26,644 nucleotides of DNA from Phycisphaerae bacterium. GTDB lineage: Bacteria > Planctomycetota > Phycisphaerae > UBA1845. The stretch lies in the NCBI GenBank assembly GCA_021604825.1, contig BQJS01000040.1, forward strand, positions 1-26,644. The letters run 5' to 3'. The notes beneath the pieces are model-generated. The model was not told the origin of the DNA and searched no databases. It was given only the letters and a program-made list of their open reading frames with translations. Every line of letters starts with the position of its first letter. Positions within the stretch are counted from its first letter, which is position 1. The translations under genes were made by a program, and so were the position numbers. This document shows, one piece after another, positions 1 through 6,871 of this stretch.

Positions 1-182
1 CCGACACCGTCAACTGCCGACTTAACGCTGACGATCCAACAGCGGTCAACACCATGCGCTACTACGGCGTCAACAACGCCCCCGCCTTCGTCGCCGTAAG
101 AGCCGACGGCACAAGTCGCACACGAAGAGGCTCGCTTACCATCAACGACTTGCGAAGACTCCGCGCGTTCATAGGCGGTTAA
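1..182 (+). CDS. Thioredoxin-like protein, C-terminal fragment (5' end outside window)
   Basis: The frame starting at base 3 is open from the window edge to a TAA at 180-182, giving 59 codons with no start needed. The peptide reads VNCRLNADDPTAVNTMRYYG, then VNNAPAFVAVRADG, then a charged helix ending RAFIGG. This matches the second half of a thioredoxin fold: a strand with acidic residues, a helix leading to a 'YGV' turn, the cis-proline position (A-P-A-F), a strand, a beta turn with DG, and the final helix. The CxxC active site, if present, lies outside the window, so oxidoreductase activity cannot be judged. It converges on prpB, with a repeat-filled gap between. The fold is inferred from this pattern alone. 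Confidence 0.6.
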   Translation, partial: DTVNCRLNADDPTAVNTMRYYGVNNAPAFVAVRADGTSRTRRGSLTINDLRRLRAFIGG

Positions 183-193
183 TGCCCACCGCC

Positions 194-220
194 CGTCATT
201 CCCGCGAAAGCGGGAATCCA
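194..220. repeat. dRS3-like 20-bp palindromic repeat
   Basis: Bases 198-217 read ATTCCCGCGAAAGCGGGAAT, a perfect 8-bp stem closed by a GAAA loop. It fits the ATTCCC-N8-GGGAAT pattern of the neisserial dRS3 repeat, and the flanks (GTC before, CCAG after) match a dispersed repeat seen in many bacterial genomes. It starts 11 bases after the stop of the thioredoxin-like gene and could also form an RNA hairpin at the mRNA end. No T-run follows, so it is not called a terminator. Confidence 0.7.
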
Positions 221-226
221 GAGTGA

Positions 227-295
227 AGGGTCCGCTGTGCGGACCGTTGCATGGCAATTCAATATTTCAAGACCGGTCCGCACAGCGGACCCTAC
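227..295. repeat. REP-type inverted hairpin pair, family 1 (GGTCCGC...GCGGACC)
   Basis: The left arm, 227-245, and the right arm, 275-293, are perfect 19-base inverted copies separated by 29 bases. Each arm also folds alone: GGTCCGC-TGT-GCGGACC on the left and its complement on the right. The right arm, read on the minus strand, begins with GTAG (292-295) just before the hairpin, which is the conserved head of REP elements linked to RAYT transposases. The left head is degenerate (GTGA). The pair lies between convergent genes, and its right end contains the prpB stop codon (292-294). Confidence 0.8.
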
Positions 296-1146
296 TTCGA
301 TGCATTCGGATCATACCCAAGCACGTCGTACAACTCCTGTCGCGTTTGCATTCGATCCACGAGACTTGCTTGCGTACCGGTCTTCTTAATTACAGCCAAC
401 GATTCTTTAACCGTGTGCATCACCAAACGCTGCATCGTCACCGGATAGATCACGATGTTGTAACCCATGTCGCCCAGTTCCTTCGCGGGTGGTAATGGCG
501 ACTTGCCGAACTCGGTGCAGTTGGCCAGCAGCACCGCATCCACATCGCGGGCAAAGCGGGCGAACTCGTCGACATCCTGCAGGGCCTCCGGGAAGATTCC
601 GTCGGCACCGGCTTCGAGGTACATATGGGCACGTTTAACCGCTTCGTCATATCCCGAAACGCTTCGCGCGTCGGTGCGGGCGAGAATCAGAAAATCCTTG
701 TTGGCCTTGGCTTTGGCTGCCGATTCGATCTTGACGCAAAACTCCTCAGCCGGAACCAGCCGCTTGCCATCGAGATGACCGCAGCGCTTCGGAAATTCCT
801 GATCTTCCAAGTGAATGCCGCTCACCCCAACCGATTCCAGAATCCGCACGCAATGAGCCGCATTGTCCGCCCCACCATATCCCGTGTCCGCATCCATCAA
901 AATCGGCAGCGAACAAGAACGCGCAACGCGATCAGCGTGGTCCCGCGCTTCGGTCAGCGTCATCACGCCAACGTCCGGAAGCCCACCGACCGAATTCGCC
1001 AACACCGCACCGGAAAGATAAAGGGCATCAAACTCTGCCCGCTCAATCATCCGAGCCGACAACGCGTTAAACGCTCCGGGCATCATCACAACGCCTTCGT
1101 CAATCAGCGTCCGCAATCGCTTCGACCGCGCGGCATGTTCAATCAT
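292..1146 (-). CDS. prpB: Methylisocitrate lyase (PrpB, isocitrate lyase/PEP mutase superfamily)
   Basis: This 284-residue protein should cleave 2-methylisocitrate to pyruvate and succinate, the last step of the methylcitrate cycle for propionyl-CoA. Visible motifs are DADTGYG (residues 85-91, metal-binding part of the barrel) and KRCGH (120-124), whose cysteine is the catalytic residue of lyases in this superfamily. Length is normal for PrpB (about 290). The ATG at 1146 follows a GAGGGG ribosome-binding site (complement of 1154-1159). Its partner prpD lies immediately upstream on the same strand, supporting methylisocitrate lyase over other PEP-mutase relatives such as 2,3-dimethylmalate lyase. 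The 101-base gap to prpD is filled by a REP-type repeat. No methylcitrate synthase gene is visible here. Confidence 0.88.
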   Translation of the reverse strand: MIEHAARSKRLRTLIDEGVVMMPGAFNALSARMIERAEFDALYLSGAVLANSVGGLPDVGVMTLTEARDHADRVARSCSLPILMDADTGYGGADNAAHCVRILESVGVSGIHLEDQEFPKRCGHLDGKRLVPAEEFCVKIESAAKAKANKDFLILARTDARSVSGYDEAVKRAHMYLEAGADGIFPEALQDVDEFARFARDVDAVLLANCTEFGKSPLPPAKELGDMGYNIVIYPVTMQRLVMHTVKESLAVIKKTGTQASLVDRMQTRQELYDVLGYDPNASK

Positions 1147-1177
1147 TCAATTGCCCCTCAAGGACGATAAAACAATT

Positions 1178-1244
1178 CGTAGGGTGGGCCGTACCCACCA
1201 TGTTATTCGCATCCCAAACGGAGGTGGGCACGGCCCACCCTACG
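1178..1244. repeat. REP-type inverted hairpin pair, family 2 (GTAGGGTGGGC type)
   Basis: The left arm (1178-1199) and right arm (1223-1244) are 22-base inverted copies with one mismatch, separated by 23 bases. Each arm starts with CGTAGG at its outer end and folds alone (GGTGGG...CCCACC on the left, GGTGGGC-ACG-GCCCACC on the right). This is the GTAG-headed hairpin-doublet architecture of REP/REPIN elements. It occupies almost all of the prpD-prpB gap and ends two bases from the prpD stop. It would be transcribed in a prpD-prpB mRNA, where it could fold as a cruciform-like RNA structure. Confidence 0.85.
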
Positions 1245-1246
1245 CG

Positions 1247-2611
1247 CTACAGCACCTTGAACTTGAACAGTTCCGTAATGCCTTCCGTATCGAGCGAATC
1301 GAATTTCATTACCTGCTCGACCAAGTGGTCAGCCGTATCTTTCGCGATGGCGCCGTCGGCTAGGCGGTGGAATTTTGTGAACACCTCGTCATCGGTCATC
1401 GGGTTTTCGGCATGACCACGCGGGAAGTCGACGCGCTTGTTGACCTTCGTGCCGTCGGTACATGTAATCGTGATGTCGTTCGGAATACCCTTCGGATAAC
1501 CCTTGTTAAGCTCCGCATCCTCGACGATCTTCGTTCGGTCGATCAAATCGAGCAGCGTCTTGTCCGTCAAACGCTCATCGTCAAATGTCGGCAAGGTCAC
1601 GTCGCCATCGGTCAATGCGGCTGCACAGCAATAGAACATCGAGTGGTCAGCCGTTTCGCGTGACGTCGGGCGCAGCTTCTCCGGTTCCGAACCGATGATG
1701 CTCACCGCGGCTTCAAAACTTCCAATGTGGATCGACTCAATCGTTTTACCCTCGATCTGCGGGCGTAGTTGCAGGCACGCATCAATCGCCGACTGCGAGT
1801 GATACTCTGCCGGCCAGAATTTGATGTACGTCTTGTCGATCATGAAGTCGCCGTTCTCACCCAGCACGAGACCATCCTTGACGCCACCGATATTGAGTTG
1901 ATGCATCAAACCCTTCGGGCCTTCAAAGATTTCGTGCGGACCCGTGAGGCCACGACGTGCAAGGTTCGCCGCGAACACACCATTACGGGCAGCGTTGGCG
2001 AATGCACACGCCTTCCAATCGGAAATCTGGCCGGTGCGGGTTTGACGCGTCGTGATATTGCACACGCCTGACAGACCGAGCACGTGTTCAAGCTGATCCT
2101 CATCGAGTCCCCAGAGCTTGCCAGCCAGCAGAGCGCAACTGAGCGCTCCGTAGGTCACATGATCCCAACCACCCGCACGCAGCGATGCCGCGTCGCACAG
2201 TCGGCACTGAATTTCGTATCCGATGACCGTCGCCAAGATCGCGTCACGCCCGGTCAGGCCTTCGGCTTGGGCCACGGCGACCGCTGCGGAAATGTTGTCT
2301 GAAGGGTGAGCGGGTTCGAGGCTGAGGTACGTGTCGTTGTAATCGAGGTATCGCACCATCGTACCGTTGGCAAATGCAGCCAAGCTGGGCATTGATGAAT
2401 GGGTCGTCCCCCAGACGATGCCCGCCCGCGAATCGCAGACCGCCATCGCCGTCGCGCGAGCCACCTTCGCCGGCCGACTGTGATAGGCCCCCAGGCAAGT
2501 CCCGATGGAGTCGAGGATTCGACGTTTGACCTCGTGGATGGTTTTGTCGGGCAGTTGGTCATACGAAAGTTCGTGAACCCATTTTGCGATACGGCGACCG
2601 ATGGTGGCCAT
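1247..2611 (-). CDS. prpD: 2-methylcitrate dehydratase (PrpD/MmgE family)
   Basis: The chosen start (complement of 2609-2611) gives 454 residues, beginning MATIGRRIAKWVHEL. An open frame extends 26 residues further upstream, but a GGAGG ribosome-binding site sits seven bases before this ATG and the N-terminus then aligns with the usual PrpD start. Family features are LDSIGTCLGAY near residue 40, RYLDYNDTY followed by HPSDN near 110, and VIGYEIQCRL near 145. These belong to the helical MmgE/PrpD N-terminal domain that carries active-site residues. The enzyme dehydrates 2-methylcitrate to 2-methyl-cis-aconitate, upstream of the PrpB reaction. The family also includes cis-aconitate decarboxylases; the prpB neighbour favours the dehydratase. 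Confidence 0.86.
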   Translation of the reverse strand: MATIGRRIAKWVHELSYDQLPDKTIHEVKRRILDSIGTCLGAYHSRPAKVARATAMAVCDSRAGIVWGTTHSSMPSLAAFANGTMVRYLDYNDTYLSLEPAHPSDNISAAVAVAQAEGLTGRDAILATVIGYEIQCRLCDAASLRAGGWDHVTYGALSCALLAGKLWGLDEDQLEHVLGLSGVCNITTRQTRTGQISDWKACAFANAARNGVFAANLARRGLTGPHEIFEGPKGLMHQLNIGGVKDGLVLGENGDFMIDKTYIKFWPAEYHSQSAIDACLQLRPQIEGKTIESIHIGSFEAAVSIIGSEPEKLRPTSRETADHSMFYCCAAALTDGDVTLPTFDDERLTDKTLLDLIDRTKIVEDAELNKGYPKGIPNDITITCTDGTKVNKRVDFPRGHAENPMTDDEVFTKFHRLADGAIAKDTADHLVEQVMKFDSLDTEGITELFKFKVL

Positions 2612-2618
2612 TGATGTC

Positions 2619-2623
2619 CCTCC
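2619..2623 (-). promoter_or_regulatory. Ribosome-binding site deciding the prpD start
   Basis: The minus strand reads GGAGG here, seven bases before the ATG at 2611. It argues against the longer frame reaching 2689. Confidence 0.75.
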
Positions 2624-2815
2624 TGGCGTGATGCCAATCTGAGTGGGTGTTTGTTGATTTAACGTGCGAAAAATCGAAAAGTCGGCCATCTGCCCGATTC
2701 TAATGCCGGTAATCGAACATCCGGGCGGGCGTAAGGGCGACGGGCCAACTGATACGCGAATGTATCCAATCGCGCGAAAGTCGCAATGTCCGCCGGCCCA
2801 TGTGCTTAAGGCCCC

Positions 2816-2852
2816 TTGCTAGATTGGCCGATTGGTATTACATATTAGTACC
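2816..2852 (+). promoter_or_regulatory. Candidate promoter with overlapping operator palindrome for the zinc operon
   Basis: GGTATTACATATTAGTACC (2834-2852) is an imperfect palindrome: the GGTA/TACC ends and inner TA/TA pairs match, giving 6 of 9 symmetric pairs. It stands out as AT-rich in an otherwise GC-rich gap. TTGCTA (2816-2821) lies 17 bases before TACATA (2839-2844), a weak sigma-70-like pair, so a protein bound to the palindrome would cover the -10. It is 52 bases upstream of the start of the DNA-binding protein gene at 2905. The rest of the 2612-2904 gap shows no other feature I can support. Both promoter and operator are predictions by eye. Confidence 0.4.
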
Positions 2853-2904
2853 GCCCGCAAACCTCTGACGAATCGGGTCTTACGGGTGGACAGGGAGCTT
2901 TGTC

Positions 2905-3225
2905 ATGCCAAACAGCAAACAGGCGATCGTCTCTTTCAAGGCCGAGCCTTCGCTGGTTGAGGCCCTTCGGGGGGTGGCCAACCGCTCGGCGTTTATTCGG
3001 GCGGCGGTGCTTTCGGCACTGGAGAATACCTGCCCGCTTTGTAGCGGCGCGGGGATTCTGACGCCTGAGCAAAAATCCCATTGGGACGCATTCGCCGTGG
3101 ACCACACCGTGACCGAGTGCGGCGACTGCCACGAATGGCATCTGACTTGCTCGCTGGAATCGGACCCGTGTGAGTCGCACGTCCATGATGCCAAGTCCGA
3201 TTTGGAATCGACAACCGAATCCTAA
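2905..3225 (+). CDS. Ribbon-helix-helix DNA-binding protein with C-terminal zinc ribbon (putative metal-responsive regulator)
   Basis: This 106-residue protein starts at an ATG with GGGAG seven bases upstream. Residues 6-40 fit a CopG/Arc-type ribbon-helix-helix: a short strand (QAIVSFKAE), a helix (SLVEALRGVA), the NRSAFIR turn and a second helix. Residues 43-94 are rich in metal ligands: C43xxC46, H59, H67, C72xxC75, H76, H79, C82, C89, H92 and H94; the two CxxC pairs suggest a zinc ribbon. Its stop codon touches the possible ATG of znuA, so it heads the zinc-uptake operon. I infer a zinc sensor that represses znuACB, analogous in design to NikR but with a different sensor domain. Operator contact and metal identity are not shown by sequence. 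Confidence 0.72.
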   Translation: MPNSKQAIVSFKAEPSLVEALRGVANRSAFIRAAVLSALENTCPLCSGAGILTPEQKSHWDAFAVDHTVTECGDCHEWHLTCSLESDPCESHVHDAKSDLESTTES

Positions 3226-3227
3226 AT

Positions 3228-3231
3228 GAGG
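3228..3231 (+). promoter_or_regulatory. Ribosome-binding site favouring the GTG start of znuA
   Basis: GAGG here lies six bases before the in-frame GTG at 3238. The same GAGGCG core precedes the znuC start. The alternative ATG at 3226, directly after the upstream stop, has no comparable site. Confidence 0.55.
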
Positions 3232-3237
3232 CGGACC

Positions 3238-4209
3238 GTGACACGATCACCTGCTTGCAACCTATTCGCCATCGCCCTGCTCGGTTCGGGTATCGCCGGG
3301 TGCCCCACGGCTGCGCCCGAATCCGCCGAACCGAAAACGGATGCTTCACCGTTACGCATTTGCGCGTCGATTCCGCCGGTCGCGTTCGCGGTCAAGGCCA
3401 TCGGTGGCGATCGCGTCTCCGTTTCGACGCTCCTCCTGCCGGGTCAATCGCCTGCGACGTACGAACCAACGTCAAAGCAGATGGTCGAACTGTCGAAAAC
3501 GCAATGCTTGTTCGCGGTGGGCGTTCCGTTTGAGGCGCAGGTGGTCGCGAGTGTTTCGTCGTCGATGCCGGACTTGCGAATTGTTGATGTGTCGGTTGGA
3601 TTGGAAACTCGGCAAGCTGAGTTTAAATGCGACCATTCGCACGAAGAAGGACACGATCACGCGCACCATCACGCAAGCGACATCGACCCACACGTGTGGA
3701 TGAATCCGCGGTTGATGATCGCGATCGCCGAATCGGTTCACGTCGAATTGTCCCTGTTGAGTCCGAGTGACACACCACTGTTCGATGCGAACATGAACGC
3801 ACTCAAACGAACGCTTGAAATTCTTGACGCGGAAATCCGCGCGATGCTGGCCCCGCTCGCAACGCGATCGTTCTACGTCTACCATCCGTCGTTGGGTTAC
3901 TTTGCAGACGCATATGGGCTTAAGCAGGAAGCAATCGAGCAAGGCGGGAAAGCCCCCACGGCCAAGGAACTGGATGCTTTGGTCAAACGTGCCCGGTCTG
4001 AAAATGCAAAGCTGATTTTCGTTCAACCGCAATTCTCGCAGCGGGCAGCCCATTCGGTCGCCGAGCAAATTAACGGTTCGGTGGTCACGCTCGACCCGCT
4101 CTCCGAAAATTACGTCGAGAACCTGCGGACCATCGCGGAAGGAATCAAGGACGCCCTGGGCGGATCCTCAGTGCCAGATGATGGCACCAATGAGGCGACC
4201 AATGACTGA
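3238..4209 (+). CDS. znuA: Zinc ABC transporter substrate-binding lipoprotein (ZnuA-like)
   Basis: The 323-residue product (GTG start; an ATG four codons upstream is possible) begins with a hydrophobic signal ending GIAGC, a plausible lipobox, so it is likely a lipid-anchored periplasmic protein. It follows the cluster A-I solute-binding pattern: SIPPVAFAVKAIGGDRV, LLPGQSPATYEPT, then a His/Asp/Glu-rich loop (HSHEEGHDHAHHH), then DPHVWMNP, whose His is a metal ligand. YHPSLGYFADAYGL and FVQPQFSQ follow. The His-rich loop is typical of zinc rather than manganese binders of this family. It delivers metal to ZnuB/ZnuC, encoded directly downstream, and overlaps znuC by eight bases. Confidence 0.88.
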   Translation: MTRSPACNLFAIALLGSGIAGCPTAAPESAEPKTDASPLRICASIPPVAFAVKAIGGDRVSVSTLLLPGQSPATYEPTSKQMVELSKTQCLFAVGVPFEAQVVASVSSSMPDLRIVDVSVGLETRQAEFKCDHSHEEGHDHAHHHASDIDPHVWMNPRLMIAIAESVHVELSLLSPSDTPLFDANMNALKRTLEILDAEIRAMLAPLATRSFYVYHPSLGYFADAYGLKQEAIEQGGKAPTAKELDALVKRARSENAKLIFVQPQFSQRAAHSVAEQINGSVVTLDPLSENYVENLRTIAEGIKDALGGSSVPDDGTNEATND

Positions 4210-4960
4210 CTCCGACTACGCCATCCGATTCAACGATGTCAGCTTTGCATACGATCGCGAAACGGTCGTGGATGGCGCGAGTTTTTCAATTGCGCCGCTC
4301 GACTTCGTGGGCATCATTGGGCCCAACGGAGGCGGAAAGTCCACGCTTGTCAAACTCATGCTGGGCGTTCTCAAACCGCAAAAGGGAAAGATCGAAGTTT
4401 TGGGGCACGCCCCCCATCGCGCGTGCCGACGGATTGGTTACATGCCCCAGAATTCCCACCTCGATCCCGAGTTCCCGGTCTCGGCGCTGGATGTCGTGCT
4501 AATGGGAAGACTCGGTATCAGCGTAGCGGTTGGCCCGTACGGCAGCAAAGACCGGCAAGCGGCGATGCACGCTCTCGATGAAGTTGGGCTAGCCGACCTC
4601 GCCAATCGCCCGCTGCGAGCGCTATCGGGTGGGCAACGGCAACGCGTACTGATCGCGCGGGCGCTCGCGGGTGAACCGGAGTTATTGATCCTCGACGAAC
4701 CGACGGCCAACCTCGACCCAGCCGTCCAGGACGATCTCTACGATCAACTCCGCGAACTCAACAAAACCATTACCGTGGTCATCGTCTCGCACGATGTCGG
4801 TTTCGTTTCGCTCTACTTCAAGACGGCGATCTGTGTCAGCCGCAGCGTCCACACCCACTCCACGCGTGACCTGACCAATCAACAAGTCACCGACATGTAT
4901 GGCCGTGAAGTGCGATTGATCCACCGCCATGACTCTGAATCGGGGGCGTGTTGTGATTGA
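4202..4960 (+). CDS. znuC: Zinc ABC transporter ATP-binding protein (ZnuC-like)
   Basis: This 252-residue ATPase energises zinc import with ZnuB. It shows Walker A (GPNGGGKST), a Q-loop region (MPQNSHLDPEF), the ABC signature LSGGQRQR, Walker B (LLILDEPTANLD) and the H-loop (VIVSHDVGF). The ATG at 4202 overlaps the znuA stop as ATGACTGA and has GAGG six bases upstream; the open frame begins eight codons earlier but without such support. The overlap suggests translational coupling. The C-terminal part carries a His (RLIHRHDS) as often seen in this subfamily. Assignment to zinc rather than manganese rests on the neighbouring ZnuA. Confidence 0.9.
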   Translation: MTDSDYAIRFNDVSFAYDRETVVDGASFSIAPLDFVGIIGPNGGGKSTLVKLMLGVLKPQKGKIEVLGHAPHRACRRIGYMPQNSHLDPEFPVSALDVVLMGRLGISVAVGPYGSKDRQAAMHALDEVGLADLANRPLRALSGGQRQRVLIARALAGEPELLILDEPTANLDPAVQDDLYDQLRELNKTITVVIVSHDVGFVSLYFKTAICVSRSVHTHSTRDLTNQQVTDMYGREVRLIHRHDSESGACCD

Positions 4961-5816
4961 ATTCGTCGAAGCCGTCACACACAACGCGATCCTCCAAAAC
5001 GCCCTGCTCATCGGCGTCATCGCCAGCGTCGCATGTGGCGTGATGGGCAGCTACGTGGTCGCTCGGCGAATCAGTTACATCGCTGGCGGCATCGCACACT
5101 GCACACTTGGCGGAATGGGCATCGCACGCTACCTCAATCGCGTGGAGGGTTGGACTTGGTTGCAACCGTTGCACGGTGCTGTGGCGGCTGCTCTGCTTGC
5201 GGCGATCATCATCGGATACGTCAGCCTGCGTGCCCGCCAGCGCGAAGACACCGTGATCAGTGCGCTGTGGGCGAGCGGGATGGCCATCGGCATTCTCTTT
5301 ATCGCCCGCACACCGGGTTACGGCGAAGACCTGATGAGTTATCTGTTCGGGAATATCCTTCTGGTTTCAATCGGCGACTTATACCTGGTCGCCGCCCTCG
5401 ATTTTGTAGTACTTACGCTCGGGCTCGTCTTCTACAATCGCTTTCTCGCGGTTTGTTATGATGCCGAGTTCGCGCGACTTCGGGGGGTGAATGTTGAGTT
5501 TTATTATCTGCTGCTGCTGTCGTTGGTGGCACTGACCGTGGTCGTTTTGGTCACCGTGGTTGGGTTGGTGTTGGTGATTGCCTTGTTGACGCTGCCGGCG
5601 GCGATTGCGAGCCATTTTGTCGCCCGATTGTGGCAGGTAATGCTTATCGCCATCGCCATCAGCATGCTGTCAACTGTAGCCGGACTCGTACTCAGCTATG
5701 AGCCACAACTACCACCCGGCGCAACCACCATCGCGTTGTGCGCGGGCGCATATTTGATCACCATTCTTGCGAAACGGGTACTGGCCTCGCGTCGCACCGT
5801 TCGTGCCAACACCTAG
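4953..5816 (+). CDS. znuB: Zinc ABC transporter permease (ABC-3 family, ZnuB-like)
   Basis: The membrane subunit has about eight hydrophobic helices and the family pattern ALLIGVIASVACGVMGSYVVARRISYIAGGIAHCTLGG near its start. I prefer the GTG at 4953 (287 residues): GGGGG lies six bases upstream, the N-terminus then matches ABC-3 permeases, and the overlap with znuC (GTGATTGA) mirrors that between znuA and znuC. An in-frame ATG at 4929 is the alternative (295 residues). LPPGATTIALCAGAYL near the end is typical of the family. The TAG stop overlaps that of the convergent hydrolase gene, leaving no room for a terminator between them. Confidence 0.88.
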   Translation: MIEFVEAVTHNAILQNALLIGVIASVACGVMGSYVVARRISYIAGGIAHCTLGGMGIARYLNRVEGWTWLQPLHGAVAAALLAAIIIGYVSLRARQREDTVISALWASGMAIGILFIARTPGYGEDLMSYLFGNILLVSIGDLYLVAALDFVVLTLGLVFYNRFLAVCYDAEFARLRGVNVEFYYLLLLSLVALTVVVLVTVVGLVLVIALLTLPAAIASHFVARLWQVMLIAIAISMLSTVAGLVLSYEPQLPPGATTIALCAGAYLITILAKRVLASRRTVRANT

Positions 5817-6850
5817 CCGTCTTCGGTTAGAAACTCAATCGCTTCGACATATAGATTGGTCGAATCGACCGGCATTTCGTGTCCCACTTGGGGCAATAAC
5901 TCGTATTTGAATCGAATACCGGCATCCACGATTGGCTGCATTGCAGGTTCGCCGTGCGGACGATTCTTATCGAGGACGCCAGCGATCATGAAGACGCGCG
6001 GTTTTGAATTTTCGGCATTGGCAATCCAATTTCCAAAGACTTCGGGATCCTTTCCACCGGCGATAGTAACTGCGCCGCGATATTTTTCCGGGTGTTCGGC
6101 CATCAATTTCAACGCCACTGCCCCTCCTTGCGAAAAGCCCACGATGATGACTTTCGCCGGATCAACGCCTCTTTTCTCGATGGCGTCGTCGATGAGTTGG
6201 GCCGTTCCTTCGATGTCCAGATCGCGCGGATTCTGACCTTTGTGCCAACCGTACACACCGTTTGAACCGGTTTCACCTCGGCCCTTCAAGGCGACGACCG
6301 GAACGCCCAGTTGATCGGCTACCGGAATCCATGCGTGTCCGAATTCGCGGGGATTGCCTCCGAATCCACAAAGGGCGATGAGTAATTCGACGGATTTATT
6401 GTTCTTCGCCGATGCAGGCTCGTGGACGAATTGAGATTCTCGGTTGCACTCGTCAGCCGATTGGAGCGTCGTTTGATATCGATCGTCGTCGCGCAGAGAA
6501 TCAAGATCGGTATCGCGCTTGATATGATTGGTATCGCACCAACCGTACCGAATCGAATTATCGAGTGCCTCGAAAGCCTTGTCTGTTTGACCATCCAGGG
6601 CGTAGCAGCATGCCAGGTTGTAGTAATTGAGATGATCCAGTGGAGCCAGGTTGGCGACCAGTTCCCGATAGAATATCGCCCGCTCCCAATCGGCCTTCGC
6701 GTAAGCTTCATCGCTTTGCGTCGAGTAATGAAAAACCCGCATCGCTCGGATGTTCATTTGCTGGGCAATTGCAGCTGATGATGTAAAAGCCATCAGAAGC
6801 GCGAAGACCGCCGCCAATCGAATCCAGGACAATCGAATATGGGATGACAT
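5813..6850 (-). CDS. Secreted TPR-containing alpha/beta hydrolase (carboxylesterase/dienelactone-hydrolase-like)
   Basis: The 345-residue product starts at the ATG at 6850, which has AAGGAG seven bases upstream; the frame continues to 6964 without support. Residues 5-29 form a signal peptide ending AIA, so it is exported. Residues 40-120 resemble TPR helices (AYAKADWERAIFYRELV, NYYNLACCYALDGQTDKAFEAL, then DLDSLRDDDRYQ). The rest is an alpha/beta hydrolase: LLIALCGFGGNPREFG, the nucleophile elbow GFSQGG, an acid candidate in GVLDKNRP and the histidine in QVGHEMP, the arrangement of phospholipase/carboxylesterase-type enzymes. The substrate is unknown. A TPR-hydrolase fusion with a leader suggests processing of an envelope or extracellular ester. 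Confidence 0.82.
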   Translation of the reverse strand: MSSHIRLSWIRLAAVFALLMAFTSSAAIAQQMNIRAMRVFHYSTQSDEAYAKADWERAIFYRELVANLAPLDHLNYYNLACCYALDGQTDKAFEALDNSIRYGWCDTNHIKRDTDLDSLRDDDRYQTTLQSADECNRESQFVHEPASAKNNKSVELLIALCGFGGNPREFGHAWIPVADQLGVPVVALKGRGETGSNGVYGWHKGQNPRDLDIEGTAQLIDDAIEKRGVDPAKVIIVGFSQGGAVALKLMAEHPEKYRGAVTIAGGKDPEVFGNWIANAENSKPRVFMIAGVLDKNRPHGEPAMQPIVDAGIRFKYELLPQVGHEMPVDSTNLYVEAIEFLTEDG

Positions 6851-6857
6851 GCTCATG

Positions 6858-6863
6858 CTCCTT
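6858..6863 (-). promoter_or_regulatory. Ribosome-binding site deciding the hydrolase start
   Basis: The minus strand reads AAGGAG, seven bases before the ATG at 6850 and only one base before an alternative ATG at 6856. It therefore favours the second ATG. Confidence 0.7.
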
Positions 6864-6871
6864 CGCGGCAA

